From Trichosporon coremiiforme (lineage: Eukaryota > Basidiomycota > Tremellomycetes > Trichosporonales > Trichosporonaceae): 64,000 bases of DNA. This document shows, in pieces, positions 32,073 to 42,935 of this stretch (within the stretch, counting starts at the first letter, position 1; each line of letters begins with the position of its first letter). The position numbers and the translations under genes are program-made. The notes below the pieces were generated by a model, which worked only from the letters and a program-made list of their open reading frames with translations, was not told the DNA's origin and did not search any database. The stretch is from contig BCJJ01000016.1 in assembly GCA_039545355.1 (NCBI GenBank), forward strand, positions 248,001 through 312,000, written 5' to 3'.

Positions 32073-33819
32073 ATGAAGCCGCTGTCTTCCTCGGGCATCC
32101 TCCGGCGCATGCCCAGCGCCGGCTCCCTGCTGCTCGGCATCCTCGTCGGCCTGCTCGTTGCCTCAGTAAGTGTTTAAGGAGTGGCGCGCGTGCTCGTGCA
32201 CCTTATGTACGCCACGCGCGTCACCAGACGGTCATCGCTCTCTCCCAAACTTTTGGACGCTCAGCACTATGCGCTGAACGATCGCTCGTTCATGCTGCGC
32301 GTATTGGTAAAGCGAATGCTGACTTCAGTTCCTTCGGAGTACCGACACGCAGACGGAATGGCGCGGGCCGAGCGGAACGAAACTGCGACCGAACCATATT
32401 ACGGGCAACCGCCTGTCGCGGGCGAGTATCCAGCTTCCGAGCGCGAACAAGCGCCTGCGCATTCTCGAGCTCCTCGGCACGCTGAATGGACACTACACGA
32501 CGGAGTGCACGCGGCACGCGCAGCCGATGTACGTTGACCAGGCGAAGCGGCGCTACCTCCCGCTCCGAGGACACCGGAGCGGCTGGAGCGGATCGGGATG
32601 GATGAGCCGAATGCTCGGCGGCGGCGCGAAGGATGACCTCAGCATCGGCACTGGCGACTCGCGACGCGAGATGATCAGGCGCGACCTGATGCCCGGCCCG
32701 CGCGACCAGCACAAGTACTTCATTGCGATCAACCTGTACAACTCGTTCGACGTTATTCCCGACCTCTTCTCGACGCTGTTCAAGACGGCCGCCGTTCTCG
32801 GATACCACAACGTGTTCGTCTCGATCTACGAGAACGGCTCGAAGGACCAGACCAAGGCTCTGCTGCGCCTCTTCGACGCGCTCGCGCGCACCGTTGGCCT
32901 CCGCGTCACGATCCGCCAGTCGATGCGTACGCGTGGAGCCTTCAACCACCGTATCGAGTACCTTGCCGAAGTGCGTAACGCGGCGATGACGCCTCTGCAC
33001 GAGCTGCGCGAGAACGAGGGCGAGGTGTTTGACACGATTGTGTTCATGAACGACATTCTGCCCTGTGTCGACGACCTGCTCGAGCTCATCTGGCAGTCGC
33101 GAAGGCAGAACGCGGGCATCACGTGCGCCGCCGACTACATGTACCACGACGAGATTGGCGCGCCGGTTTTCTACGACAACTGGGTCGCGCGCGACTTAAA
33201 CGGCACCGCGCTCGAGAACGCCCCCTTCGAGCAGGTCTTCCACCACGCCGAGTCCAACTCCCGCTTCCAGCGCCACCTGCCCATCCAGGTGCAGAGCTGC
33301 TGGAACGGCGTCGCCATCCTGGACCCGGCGCCGTTCTACGAGCAGCCGCACACCCGCTTCCGCATGGCCGACTTACTGAAGAAGGAGTGCTCGGCGTCCG
33401 AGTGTTCGCTCATCTGCAACGACTACTGGGCCAAGGGGTACGGACGCATCATCATGGTGCCCCGCGTCAAGCTCGCGTATGACCAGAAGGTGTACGACAT
33501 CATCCACCCGCCGCGCAAGAACCTGACCAACATTCGCGGCTACAAGCGTCTCGGCGGCAGGCCCGATGACCCCAAGAACGACCCGCAGGATCGCACGTGG
33601 TACGGGCCCCATGACCGCCTGTTCGCCCCCGAGGAGGCGGACGAGCTCACCTTCCAGCCTGGACCGGAGAGTGTCTGGTGTTGGGGATGGGACGGAGCCG
33701 GCGACCTCGACGGACCGGACGTCGACCCCATCTGGGAGCCGCAGAGCCTCATCTCGACCACCCCCGAGGCCGTCGAGATCAAGCACCACCGCGACCTCCC
33801 CTTCGTCAACCCCATCTAG
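32073..33819 (+). CDS. GT69 alpha-1,3-mannosyltransferase-like (CAP59/CMT1 family)
   Basis: Type II Golgi glycosyltransferase family; in Cryptococcus, CMT1 and CAP59 relatives act in capsule or glycan synthesis. Proposed exons 32073-32165, 32265-32306 and 32353-33819 give 533 residues, all joins in phase 0. A short N-terminal cytosolic part precedes one membrane anchor (SLLLGILVGLLVAS). The catalytic domain starts near residue 100 with KYFIAINLYNSFDVIPDL, NVFVSIYENGSKDQT and GLRVTIRQSM. It continues with TIVFMNDILPCVDDLLEL, AADYMYHD, FYDNWVARD and CSLICNDYWAKGYGRIIMVPRV. The first two introns are less certain than the main exon: 32227-32286 also reads in frame as TVIALSQTFGRSALCAERSL, extending the membrane helix, but would need a GTTCAT donor. 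Confidence 0.85.
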
Positions 33820-34026
33820 ACTAGCAATGCCCACGAGCGTCACGTTATATACACCAACTCTCCCCTTAGATATATGCATCGGTTTGAACATTGGCCAACC
33901 TCTCTCTCGCTCGCTTCGTGCGATCTAATGAATGCATCGGAATCTCGAAACATGCTCGCCATATGCCTGACTGTCTGCTACTACTACTGAATATACACGC
34001 TGCCTCGCGCGCTTTTTCTCCTGCAT

Positions 34027-37000
34027 TTACTCCGTGTGCCAGATGCGTGCCAGGTCGTTCTCGTCCATGACCAACGCCATCATGTCCGACGGCGCCTGCT
34101 CCATCATCCACTGCTGGTCGTTGCGGTACGCTGTGCGGCGCTGCTGGCCCTTCATAGCAGGGTCGCCGCTGATAACGATGACTTCCTGGCCCTCGCCGTC
34201 GGGCCGGACCGGCTGCAGGTACTCGGCAGGAATCTCGAGCGTCTCGCTGCCACCGCCCTCGAGCACGCGACAAACGACGCTCTCGTTGACCGTGCTCTCG
34301 ATACCCATCTGCTGCCCGTCGTAGAATCCACGCTGGAAGTGACGCGGGTTGCGCGAGCCGGGGCGCTGCGACGGGCCGACATTGACGAGCACATTGCGGA
34401 AGTCGAGGGCCCAGTCCCATGGGATGCCCGAAGCGTTCGGCACACCGGCCGGAGCGGGGGCGAACGGTGTCGGCGCACCGAAGACGGCGGGGGTCGGGGC
34501 CGACAGACCGGCGCCGGGCGTGGGCGCAGCGAAGACACCGGGCGTGGGGGCACTAAGACCGGCACCGGGCGTCGGGGCAGAGTAGGGCGTAGGAGCGCTG
34601 AAGCCGCCAGCAGGGGCGGGGGTTGGGGCACTGAGAGCGGCACCAGGCGTGGGGGCACTGAACGCGGCACCACCGTAGGCGCCGGGCGTGGGAGCGGAGA
34701 TGGGTCGTGATGTTCCGGGGTCGTTGTAGGCAGCCGGCGTAGGCGCCGAGGCGTACGGGTTGGGCGTCTTGCCGCCACCGCCGCCCGACCACGACGGCGC
34801 GGGAGTGCGGCCACCGTCTCCTCCGTATTGCGGAGCTGGCGTCTTGCCTCCGGCTCCTCCCCAGGCAGGCGTCTTGCCGCCGCCTCCAGCCCATCCGGGC
34901 GTCTTGCCACCACCGCCGCTCCACCCAGGCGCGGGCGTCTTGCCGCCGCCCGCTCCCCATCCCGGCGTCTTGCCTCCGCTAGAAGCGTACGGATTCGGGG
35001 TCTTGCCGTAGCCAGACGAGTACGGGTTCGGTGTCCGGCCGAACTGGCCACCCGGCGTGGCTCCGCCGTACGGGTTGACGGTGCGGCCACCGCCGTTGTA
35101 CGTGTCGTAGCCACCGCCACCACCGCCGTAGCCACCACGACCGCCACCACCACCACCACCACCAGCACCGAAGTTACCGGTGTCGAGCGGGTACGTGGCA
35201 CCGGTCTTAGGATCCTTGCGCTTAAGGAAGGCGGTCTGAATCGTGATCGTCTTGTTGTTCGTGGCGAGCTCGACACGCGCTTCAGCGGCACCGACGACGT
35301 CCTTGATCGTACCAAGGAGACCCTTGTACGTTCCACGGGTGACAACGACCGGAGTGTTGATGATCCTTCGGTTGCCGACCGACTGAGGCGGAGGCATCAG
35401 GTTCATCTGGTGAAGCTGGGCGTTCAGAGCCGGGTTCTGCTTCGTGAGATCGGTGCTCGCCTTGGGGGTGAGCGACACGAGCGACGTGGCTCGCGCCACA
35501 AAGACACCGTTGTTCTCGGAGTACTCGCGGTTGTGCAGGAAGACGAAGATGGAGCGCGAGATGTTGATGACCTCTCCTCGGCGGTTCTCGCCATCGGTTT
35601 CCTTCATCTTGTCACCGCAACGGAGCTCGGCGCCGGTCGAGTCGGTAGCTACGGCGTAGCGAGCGTTGTCTCGTCGCAGCGTGACCTCGTTCGTGCTGAC
35701 CGTACGGTGCATACCGTTCTGGTCCAGGACGCGAAGCATGCTGCCCTCGACCTTAGTGATGACACCAGCGGTCGTAGAGTCGAGCATCACAAGCTCGTGG
35801 GGCTCGTAGAGACCCTGCTGCTGGGCAACAGTGGCGGTGCTACCGCTGGCAACATCCGCAGCCTTGCGGACGTCCTTGGAGAACACCTTGATCTCCTGCT
35901 GGCCCTGGTCGGACATGAGGGTGACGACCTCACCGTTGACGTCGACGATCATACCGGACACGTTCGCGTTCTTGCCGTTCGTGATCTTCACGTGCTCACC
36001 GACATCGAACTTCTTGCGCACCGAGCGGGCAGGGACTTCGACAACCTGTCCGTGGATTTCGCCGCCGATAGCCTTGATCGAGATCGTGTCGCCCTCAATC
36101 GTCTCGACCTTACCAAGAATACCCGTAAGCTCTCCCTCGAACACCTCGACCTGGTCACCAGGAGTGAGGAACGAGGCGCTGATGTTGCGGTTCGCGTCAG
36201 CGATCGTCGACAAGTCGATGCGACCAGTCGCGTCCTCGCCGCTGAATGTCGAGACCTCCTCGAGCGTGGGTTGGACGTCCTCCGTCGTGAGGAGAGCAGT
36301 CTTCATGTCCTTGTAACAGAAGCCGTCAATGTACTCGTCGCCGTCGAAGATGTGGCTATTGCCCTGCCCGTGTCGCACATTCTGCTTGCCATACACGCGG
36401 CGGACCTCCTCGTAATTGAACAGCTTCTGCGGTGGCCGGAAGTTTCCACCGAGACCACCTTTCCCGTTCCCAAGACGCTCCGTCTTCTTCTCCCTCGGCG
36501 TCATATCGATACGGGGCACGAACTTGACACCGACGACGCCCGAGGTAAGCTGGTCGATGTCGATGATCTGGGCCAGATCGCCCGTGTGCTTCCCGCGCTT
36601 GAGACGAACCCACATGCCGGGGACAAGGTCGACCTCCTTCTTCTTGATGCGAAGAAGAGGCGCCATCTCTTCGATCGGCACAAGCTGGATGCCTCGCGAG
36701 AGATACACACCAACGATGCCCTGCAGTGCCGAGTTGACGTCAGCCGACTGACGGGCTTCGAGGTAGATAAGACCAGGGAGCGAGTCACGGTAAAACACGG
36801 AGATGACGGGGATGCCGGACTTGAACACCTTGCGGAAAATGGACGCAGTGATCGCACGCTCACGGCCAGTCTTCACGCGCACCTGCCACAGGCTCGGATC
36901 CTCGACACCGGGCATGAGAAGACGCTGGGGAACCTGGTCACCCTCGGTGTTATACCTGACCTGGCGCCTGTGTCGCTCCTTAATGCCCTGGAGAATCTCA

Positions 37001-37692
37001 TCGATGTTCTCCTCCTCGTCGCGGCGCATCTCGCGCTCGAGGTTGCGATGGCGCATGCGGTCCGCAGGGGTCGAATCGTCGCCAGCACCCTCCTCGATGA
37101 ACTCGGCGACTGGATGTCAGCTCAGCTTGTCAAGTCCTTGACTCACCATCGGCATAGTTGTCCTCGTCGTCCTCTTCCTCGTCGTCATCGTCGACCACAG
37201 CTTCGACATCGAGGAAACGGTTGCCGCGTCGCTGCTTGGAGCGCTTCTTCGGTCTCCGGTCTGTGTGGTCAGCTCCCTGAACGACCCAAGTAGCTCACCT
37301 CCTTCATCATCGTCCTCGTCTTCCTCATCCTCCTCGTCATCATCGTCGTCGTGGCCACCTCCCTCGCCATCCTCGTCTTCCTCCTCATCTTCCTCGTCCG
37401 GATCCGGGCGATGGCGTCGGTGGTGCGTTTCCGGTTGCTCTTCCTCCTCGTCCTCCTCTGAATGGGTCAGCAGCAAACCTTCCTCGCGTCTTACCGTCAG
37501 GGTCGACGACCCTCGGCTGCTTGTCAGCTGAAGTCTCAGAGGATGTTGTGGTAGCGGAACGGTGATCTCATCTTCGATCGGCGAAGGGTCGAAGAGCTCC
37601 GCCGCTCGCGTACCGCGAAAACTCACCCTCTTCCTGATGCGAACCTCGTCCTCGGACTTGACGGAGACGTCTGAGCGCTCGTCGTCAGACAT
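34027..37692 (-). CDS. SPT5: Transcription elongation factor SPT5
   Basis: Subunit of the SPT4-SPT5 (DSIF) complex on RNA polymerases I and II. Exons 37692-37627, 37516-37495, 37457-37299, 37260-37147 and 37109-34027 give 1147 residues. Exon 2 is a 22-nt micro-exon. Residues ~20-120 are highly acidic with a basic insert (RRPKKRSKQRRGNR). The NGN domain lies at ~193-282 (SLWQVRVKTGRERA ... VYLSRGIQLVP), followed by KOW1 (PGMWVRLKRGKHTGDLAQI) and further KOW domains (GDQVEVFEGELTGILG, GEHVKITNGKNANVSG, PVVVTRGTYKGLLGTIKD). Residues ~790-1010 form the C-terminal repeat region, with GGKTPxP units then APTPG units. The tail (DFRNVLVNVGPS ... IVISGDPAMKGQ) is conserved. It is convergent with the GT69 gene (207 nt). 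Confidence 0.96.
34420..35060 (-). repeat. Two-part C-terminal repeat coding region of SPT5
   Basis: Inside SPT5. The first part encodes about eight to ten units of the type GG(K/R)TPxP or GGKTPxW. The second encodes about a dozen (S/A)APTPG units. Each Thr-Pro is a potential CDK9/BUR1-type phosphorylation site by family knowledge. Confidence 0.8.
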
Positions 37693-37960
37693 GGTGGGCG
37701 ATGTGGACAAAGGACAATGGATGGATTGCGGCGAAGATGACTGCACCAGTGCTTGCCTGCACCAAGGGCTATTGACGATGTGCGGGCGGGCCTATTTTCC
37801 AACGCCTCGTTCTTCTGTTAGCGTGCCTTCGCGGCTTAGCGAGAGTTCCCTAGTGGCGATCTTTACGTAAACAATACAGTCCACCAGCACAATGCATCAA
37901 GGCGGAGGGATGGCGATACAAGACCATGGAGATGCATTGGGACAACAGATGAAAGTACAA

Positions 37961-39777
37961 TCACGGCCGCCAGACTTGGAAGTAGCGCGGCGTATACACC
38001 TGGCTCCAGCGGACGAGCTCGACGACGCGCTCCTCGCCAAGCCAGCGACGGTGCACCTCGTAGACTCGATTCAGTGACCCAATCTCCTCGACCAGTGGCA
38101 TCGAGGCAGCAAGCAGGCCGAGGTGGGTGCGATCAGGGCCGAACTGAGCAGGAGCGTTGGCATGTAGCACCTGCAGAGGAGCTCTCAGCAGAGCGTCACA
38201 CTCTGTCAGGGTCTCATGATCCGCGACACTAATGTAGAGCTCGGTCAGCGTCGTGTTGCCGAGAATGTGACTGAGAATATCAGGCATCAAGGTGATATTT
38301 AGGAGCGCGAGTCGCGTCAATGCACCAAAGTTGACTTGCGCCATCAGCGAATTGAGCGAGTGCGGTGGAAGCCAGTATTGGTGCTGGAAGCCGTCGCGTG
38401 AAGCGGAGACTGTGAGCTCAAATGCCCGCAACGACTCAGTACGCCTGAGTACTGGCAGGTCATAGAGCTCAAGAATGATGGGCCGCGTTGGAAGTCGGGG
38501 GTCGTGCCTTCCCTCAAATGACAGAGAAAACGTGTGCAGACGCTCGAGATCGGGCGCTGCAGACAGGTCCATCAGACCCTATATATTAGCGAAGCGACCG
38601 ATCGGCGCAACTCACAGAATGAGGCGGCGCATCAAGGACAAGCTCTTCCAGCCCGGGTGCGGCATCGAGAAGATGGAACACTTCTGTCCTCGTTATCCGA
38701 GTGCGACCTATGAGGGTGAACTTCTTCAGCAACCGCATGTGAGGCGCTATCCGAGCCATCCACTCGTCGTTCAGGAAGGGAACGCTCTGTCATCAGCTCA
38801 TAACCAGTCATCGTAGCTACCTTGCAAATGATGCCTAAGCCGCCGAGGCCGCCGATGGGACGCTGATCCAATGCGGCGGCGATCTCGAGCAGCGCCATTC
38901 GGAACTGCTGGTCGGGCATCATAACCCTCAGCTCTCGGAGCGAGCGCATGCGTCCGATCATCGCAGGGTCGAAGTGCATCTGCGAGTGGCCCGAGAGCTC
39001 GAGTGAGCGAAGCGATGGCAGACCCGTGATCTTTCGAAACAGGGCAGATGTCAGAGACCGATCACGCTAGACATCAGCTGATGACGAGACAAACGCAGCT
39101 CACAGTCCAAACCAAACGCTCAAGATTCTCCATTTCCCCGAGCGCCTTCTCGATCTTGTCTTCAAGCAGGACGCGCTGCTCGCCCTGGATGTCGAGAGGG
39201 AAGAAGCGTATGTCTGGAGTCAGCCCAGCAAGGAAAGGGAAAACTTACCTAGCGAGCGCACCTGCTTGCACAGCTCCGGGTCGTTGGCGAGCGTCTCAAA
39301 CAGCCCCAGAAGCTAATGTTAGCTGGAGTTGCAAGGTCGCAACAGCTTACTTTCGGCTTCGGAGCCTCCTCCCCTGACCTGTTAGTTTCCGCCGGGATGT
39401 CGCAACTCACATGGCCGCACCCAAACGTCGCGGTAGAGCCTCCGCCTCAGCATGTGGTTCCACTCCTTACAGACACGACACATGCGCGCCATATCCTTGG
39501 GGTTCGTAATCTCCTCGAGCACAAGGGGTGCCAGGTCCGCGTACTCGAACACCTGCGACATCGGAGACACGCCGTTGGCGTCCACCTCGGGCAAGGGCAT
39601 TGGTGGTGGTAGGGGGATGATCTCCGGCGTCGGTGGACGCACAGGTGCACTAGGCCCGGATGTCTTCCAGTTCTTCGCCCGAAGAAACATCTTGTCTAGT
39701 CCTAGCGGGCGACGCGGTGCGTCGACCGTTGACGCAATCGAGCGCAGCTCCTGCATCGGGTCTTCCTCCACGTCCAT
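37961..39777 (-). CDS. F-box protein
   Basis: Likely substrate receptor of an SCF ubiquitin ligase; SKP1 is encoded in the same window. Exons 39777-39411, 39373-39351, 39312-39249, 39213-39104, 39066-38821, 38786-38616 and 38578-37961 give 532 residues. Exon 2 is 23 nt long and encodes the linker WEEAPKPK; choosing the downstream of two AGs restores the frame. The F-box lies near residues 78-125 (APLVLEEITNPKDMARMCRVCKEWNHMLRRRLYRDVWV). The rest reads as irregular leucine-rich repeats (LPSLRSLELSG, MRSLRELRVM, APGLEELVLDAPP, LTRLALLNITLMP, TTLTELYISV). The substrate is unknown. It is divergent from bL27m. Confidence 0.8.
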
Positions 39778-40098
39778 GGTGTATAGTTGATCGAGCTGCG
39801 GCCCGGACGACTCTGCCGATCTGTCTGTCAGCTGAACGTTAGGCCCTTCCTAGCTCACCAATCCTGCAGTATTGTGACAGCCTTCGTACTCGTGCCGCTA
39901 GCGCATGCATGTCGAGAGTTACCTCAGCATCCTCGATGACATAGGGGGCACCAGAGGTGGAGGTACGGAGAGCATCTGATCTCCGGCGCATGAGACCTTT
40001 TTGCTCCCGTCGATCCTGGTTTCCGACTTTGTTGAAGCGGACGAAAGAGGACGAGCAAAAGTCGGTCTCGGTGACATCGAACGCTACCCCAGCACACC
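39778..40098. promoter_or_regulatory. Divergent promoter F-box gene / bL27m
   Basis: 321 nt between start codons. It could contain short non-coding first exons. No coding sequence supported. Confidence 0.4.
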
Positions 40099-40958
40099 AT
40101 GATCGGCATCGGCGCGCACCTCTCGCGATCCCGCGCCCTCCAGCAGACGGCTCTCGGCGGAGAGATCCGCCAGATGCTCTTCAACGGCAACGGTTAGTCG
40201 ACTCTCGGCGGGAAGGAAAAAGTCCGGCAATCGAGCGAGGCACTCGGCTGCAGACATGAGGTTCGACGTCTCAACACTGCGACACGGAACCGGGCGTTGA
40301 CCTCTGCTGCTCTGCATAACCAGAGAGTGCTTTTTCCGGAAGGACGGACTATTCCTCCCGCAGCTGCCGGTTGGAGTCATAGCTAACTTACAGCCCCCCA
40401 GATCCGTACCTCGACGAAGCGTGGTGGTGGTTCGTCGCGTAACGGTCGTGACTCGAGCGGAAAGAGGTTAGGTCTGAAGAAGTTTGCGCGTGAGTAGTGC
40501 TGTCACAGCTCGTTTTCTGGAGGGTTAGCTGACCTCCAGAGGAGTACGTTCTTCCCGGACAGATCATTGTCCGTCAGCGCGGCACCAAGGTGCACCCCGG
40601 ACAGCATATCGGCATCGGAAGGGACCACACTCTCTACGCCCTGGAGCCCGGATACGTCAAGTACTACACTGCGCGCACCTACTACCCGCACCGCGGTGAG
40701 GCGGCCGAGTACCACGAGGCTCTGCGGGAGATGGAGGCTGCCGGCGCCGACATGAGCGGCAAGATCACTTCCAGCATCGCCGCGCGCAACCGCACCAACG
40801 CGGACGTCAAGAAGCCCCGCGGAATGCGCCAGTACGTCGGCATCGTCCGCACCAAGGAGGAGAGGCTACCCCGCGACGAGGAGGCGCTTGGACGGGATCG
40901 CGTCTTCCGCGGCTGGCCGAAGGCCCTCCCCAACTCCGAGGAGCCCCCCTCTGTTTAA
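40099..40958 (+). CDS. Mitochondrial ribosomal protein bL27m
   Basis: Component of the mitochondrial large subunit near the peptidyl transferase centre. Exons 40099-40192, 40394-40489 and 40540-40958 give 202 residues. The core is unmistakable: [28 protein letters not shown], then [21 protein letters not shown] and [17 protein letters not shown]. The C-terminal ~90 residues are the fungal mitochondrial extension. Intron 1 is 201 nt with an unusual GTTAGT donor. Of two possible acceptors, the upstream one (TTACAG at 40393) keeps the frame, and the nearer CCCCCCAG does not. The exact end of exon 1 is therefore the weakest point. Confidence 0.9.
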
Positions 40959-41071
40959 CCCCATCACTCAATATAACTTCTCATAGGCATGCACATTCTC
41001 AGATCACGGTTGGAACGGGTTCAGGAATCACATATCTCTAAAATTTACACTATATACGTTGGGAACGAGAC

Positions 41072-42679
41072 TTAGTGCATGCTCATGAGCTGCTGCACGG
41101 CCATGAGCGCGTAGTACCGGACATCGGGGTTCTCATTCGCCATGAGCTCCATGACGCGCGTCTTGCCGCCGAGCTCGCCGATCATGTTCTTCGCGCGGTC
41201 GCCGCCGTGCTTGACAAACTTGCCGACATCGTTGGCCGCGACAGCGAGCACGAGCGGGTCCGTGCTCGTCTTCAGCAGCTCAACCAGCCGCTTCACGAGC
41301 TTTCCGTCCTCCTCGTTTCCAATGCGCGAAGCGTTCAGGCGCCAGAAGTCGTCCGACTCGTGCGCCGGCGACCACACCAGATGTCCCGTCTCAAGCTCCG
41401 AAACGTACTCGTCGAACGTGGTCAGACCCTCCAGGCGCGTGGACAGCTCCTCCTTCAAGTAGCTGATGTCCTCAACGATGTCCTCATCCGACCACTTACG
41501 GTCGCTGAGCGACTGGACGAAGGGGAGCAGGCGCACGACGAACATGGATGGGACGTTCTCCTTGGGCGCGATCTCAAGCAGGTTCTGAGGTCAGCTTGGT
41601 CTCTACATGCAAATGCAGCTTGACTCACGCGCCAAGTGGCAACGATGACACGCGTGACCTTCTCCTTGACGGCGCTCTTGGCGAGCTCGAGGAATAGGTT
41701 GACAATGTCGTACTTCCTGAACGTCAGTTGCGGTCCCAGCATCTCGGCTTACTTGTCCAGGCCCTCGGCAGCCTCCTTCTCGAACGACAGCTGCCAGATG
41801 CTGCAGATCGCGGCGTACTGCTGCTGAGGCGGGGGGTTCGTCTTGAGCCACTTAACGAGGCTGATGTCAGCTCCATCGATTGCCGCTAGCTTACCCAGAG
41901 ATGCACCCTCCCTCCTTCCAGACGGCGGTCCTGAACTGCTTCTTGATAAGAACAGCGTTCAGCGCCTGAGCAGCGATGTCGCGGGGCTGGTTTCGGCTTC
42001 CTGAATACCATTAGCGACAACCATCGCTCTCGACACTTACCGTTCAGAAGCGTCGAAATTGTGGAGAGCACAGTCGGCAGCAGCTGCTCGGGGAAGTCAC
42101 GCTTGTCGGTGCTGATGTTAGCTACGGTCGGGCAAGCACAGCTCACGCAATGAGGAGTGCAAGTATCCTGAGGCTCTCAAGGTGGACGAATTCCTCGTCG
42201 GTGTCCATGGTGAGACACTTGACAATCGGTTGGTACGGGTCGAGAGGGTCGTCCTTGGAGAGGTCGTGGAAGTAGTGCAGCGTGTCGGGGTCGGCGAGCA
42301 TATTGGAGATGCTCACGAGCACGGCCTGCACGGTGTCGACGCGCTGCAGCTTGCGCAGTAAGTCGATGTACAGCTTGGCGTACTCGGCACCCTGTTTGGC
42401 GAACACGGAGCCGCGCTGCTGGACGGGCTGGGGTCAGCTTGCGACGCAATCGTTGCCAGCATTCCTATAGAATAGAGAAACTCACAATCTTCTCAAGAGA
42501 GCGCAGCAGAGTGCACTCCTCCTGCGACAGGAGCTTCGCGCGCTGGTACCCCTGTGTTGTCAGTTATTGCAATCGACCGAGCAACTCACCTCCCATGGGA
42601 TCTGCTTAGCGGCGAGCTTGCTGAGCTGGTCGTCGAGGTAGGGGGAGTAGAAGGAGGGCGGGATCGCTGCGACCGCCAT
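41072..42679 (-). CDS. VMA13: V-type ATPase subunit H
   Basis: Regulatory subunit of the V1 sector that activates the vacuolar proton pump and silences free V1. Eight exons: 42679-42590, 42551-42486, 42427-42147, 42111-42041, 42000-41895, 41860-41753, 41716-41629 and 41584-41072, giving 440 residues, close to the family size. Recognised blocks are IPWEGYQRAKLLS, LYIDLLRKLQRVDTVQAVL, NAVLIKKQFRTAVWKEGG, KYDIVNLFLELAKSAVKEKVTRV and, near the C-terminus, HLVWSPAHESDDFWRLNA, VAANDVGKFVKHGGDRAKNMI and VRYYALMAVQQLM. It is built of HEAT/armadillo-like helices. It is convergent with bL27m (113 nt) and divergent from SPP2 (256 nt). Confidence 0.95.
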
Positions 42680-42935
42680 GTTTGCAGCTGACGTTTGTTG
42701 TGCTCGAAAGGTGAGCTAGGGACGTCAAGAGGTCGGCGTCGGTGCGTCGGTGTCGGTGACGGCTGGTGACGACTGGCATCGCATCCGCTCCTACGTAACA
42801 CATGGGCTTAAGGTGGGGGCGGAATAAGCCTCCACCGGCGACATTCACCGCAGATCATCGCCACCCAAGAGGTAAATACCGATCACCACCCCAGCCCGCT
42901 CTGCCATTCACCCACCGCCAAAAAAACGAGCGACA
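42680..42935. promoter_or_regulatory. Compact divergent promoter VMA13 / SPP2
   Basis: 256 nt separate the two start codons, the shortest divergent pair in the window. No motif is named with confidence. Confidence 0.5.

Noticed and set aside
34828..37293. 821-codon antisense frame opposite SPT5
   Set aside because: SPT5 on the minus strand is certain. The antisense frame is a by-product of its codon bias and has no recognisable domain.
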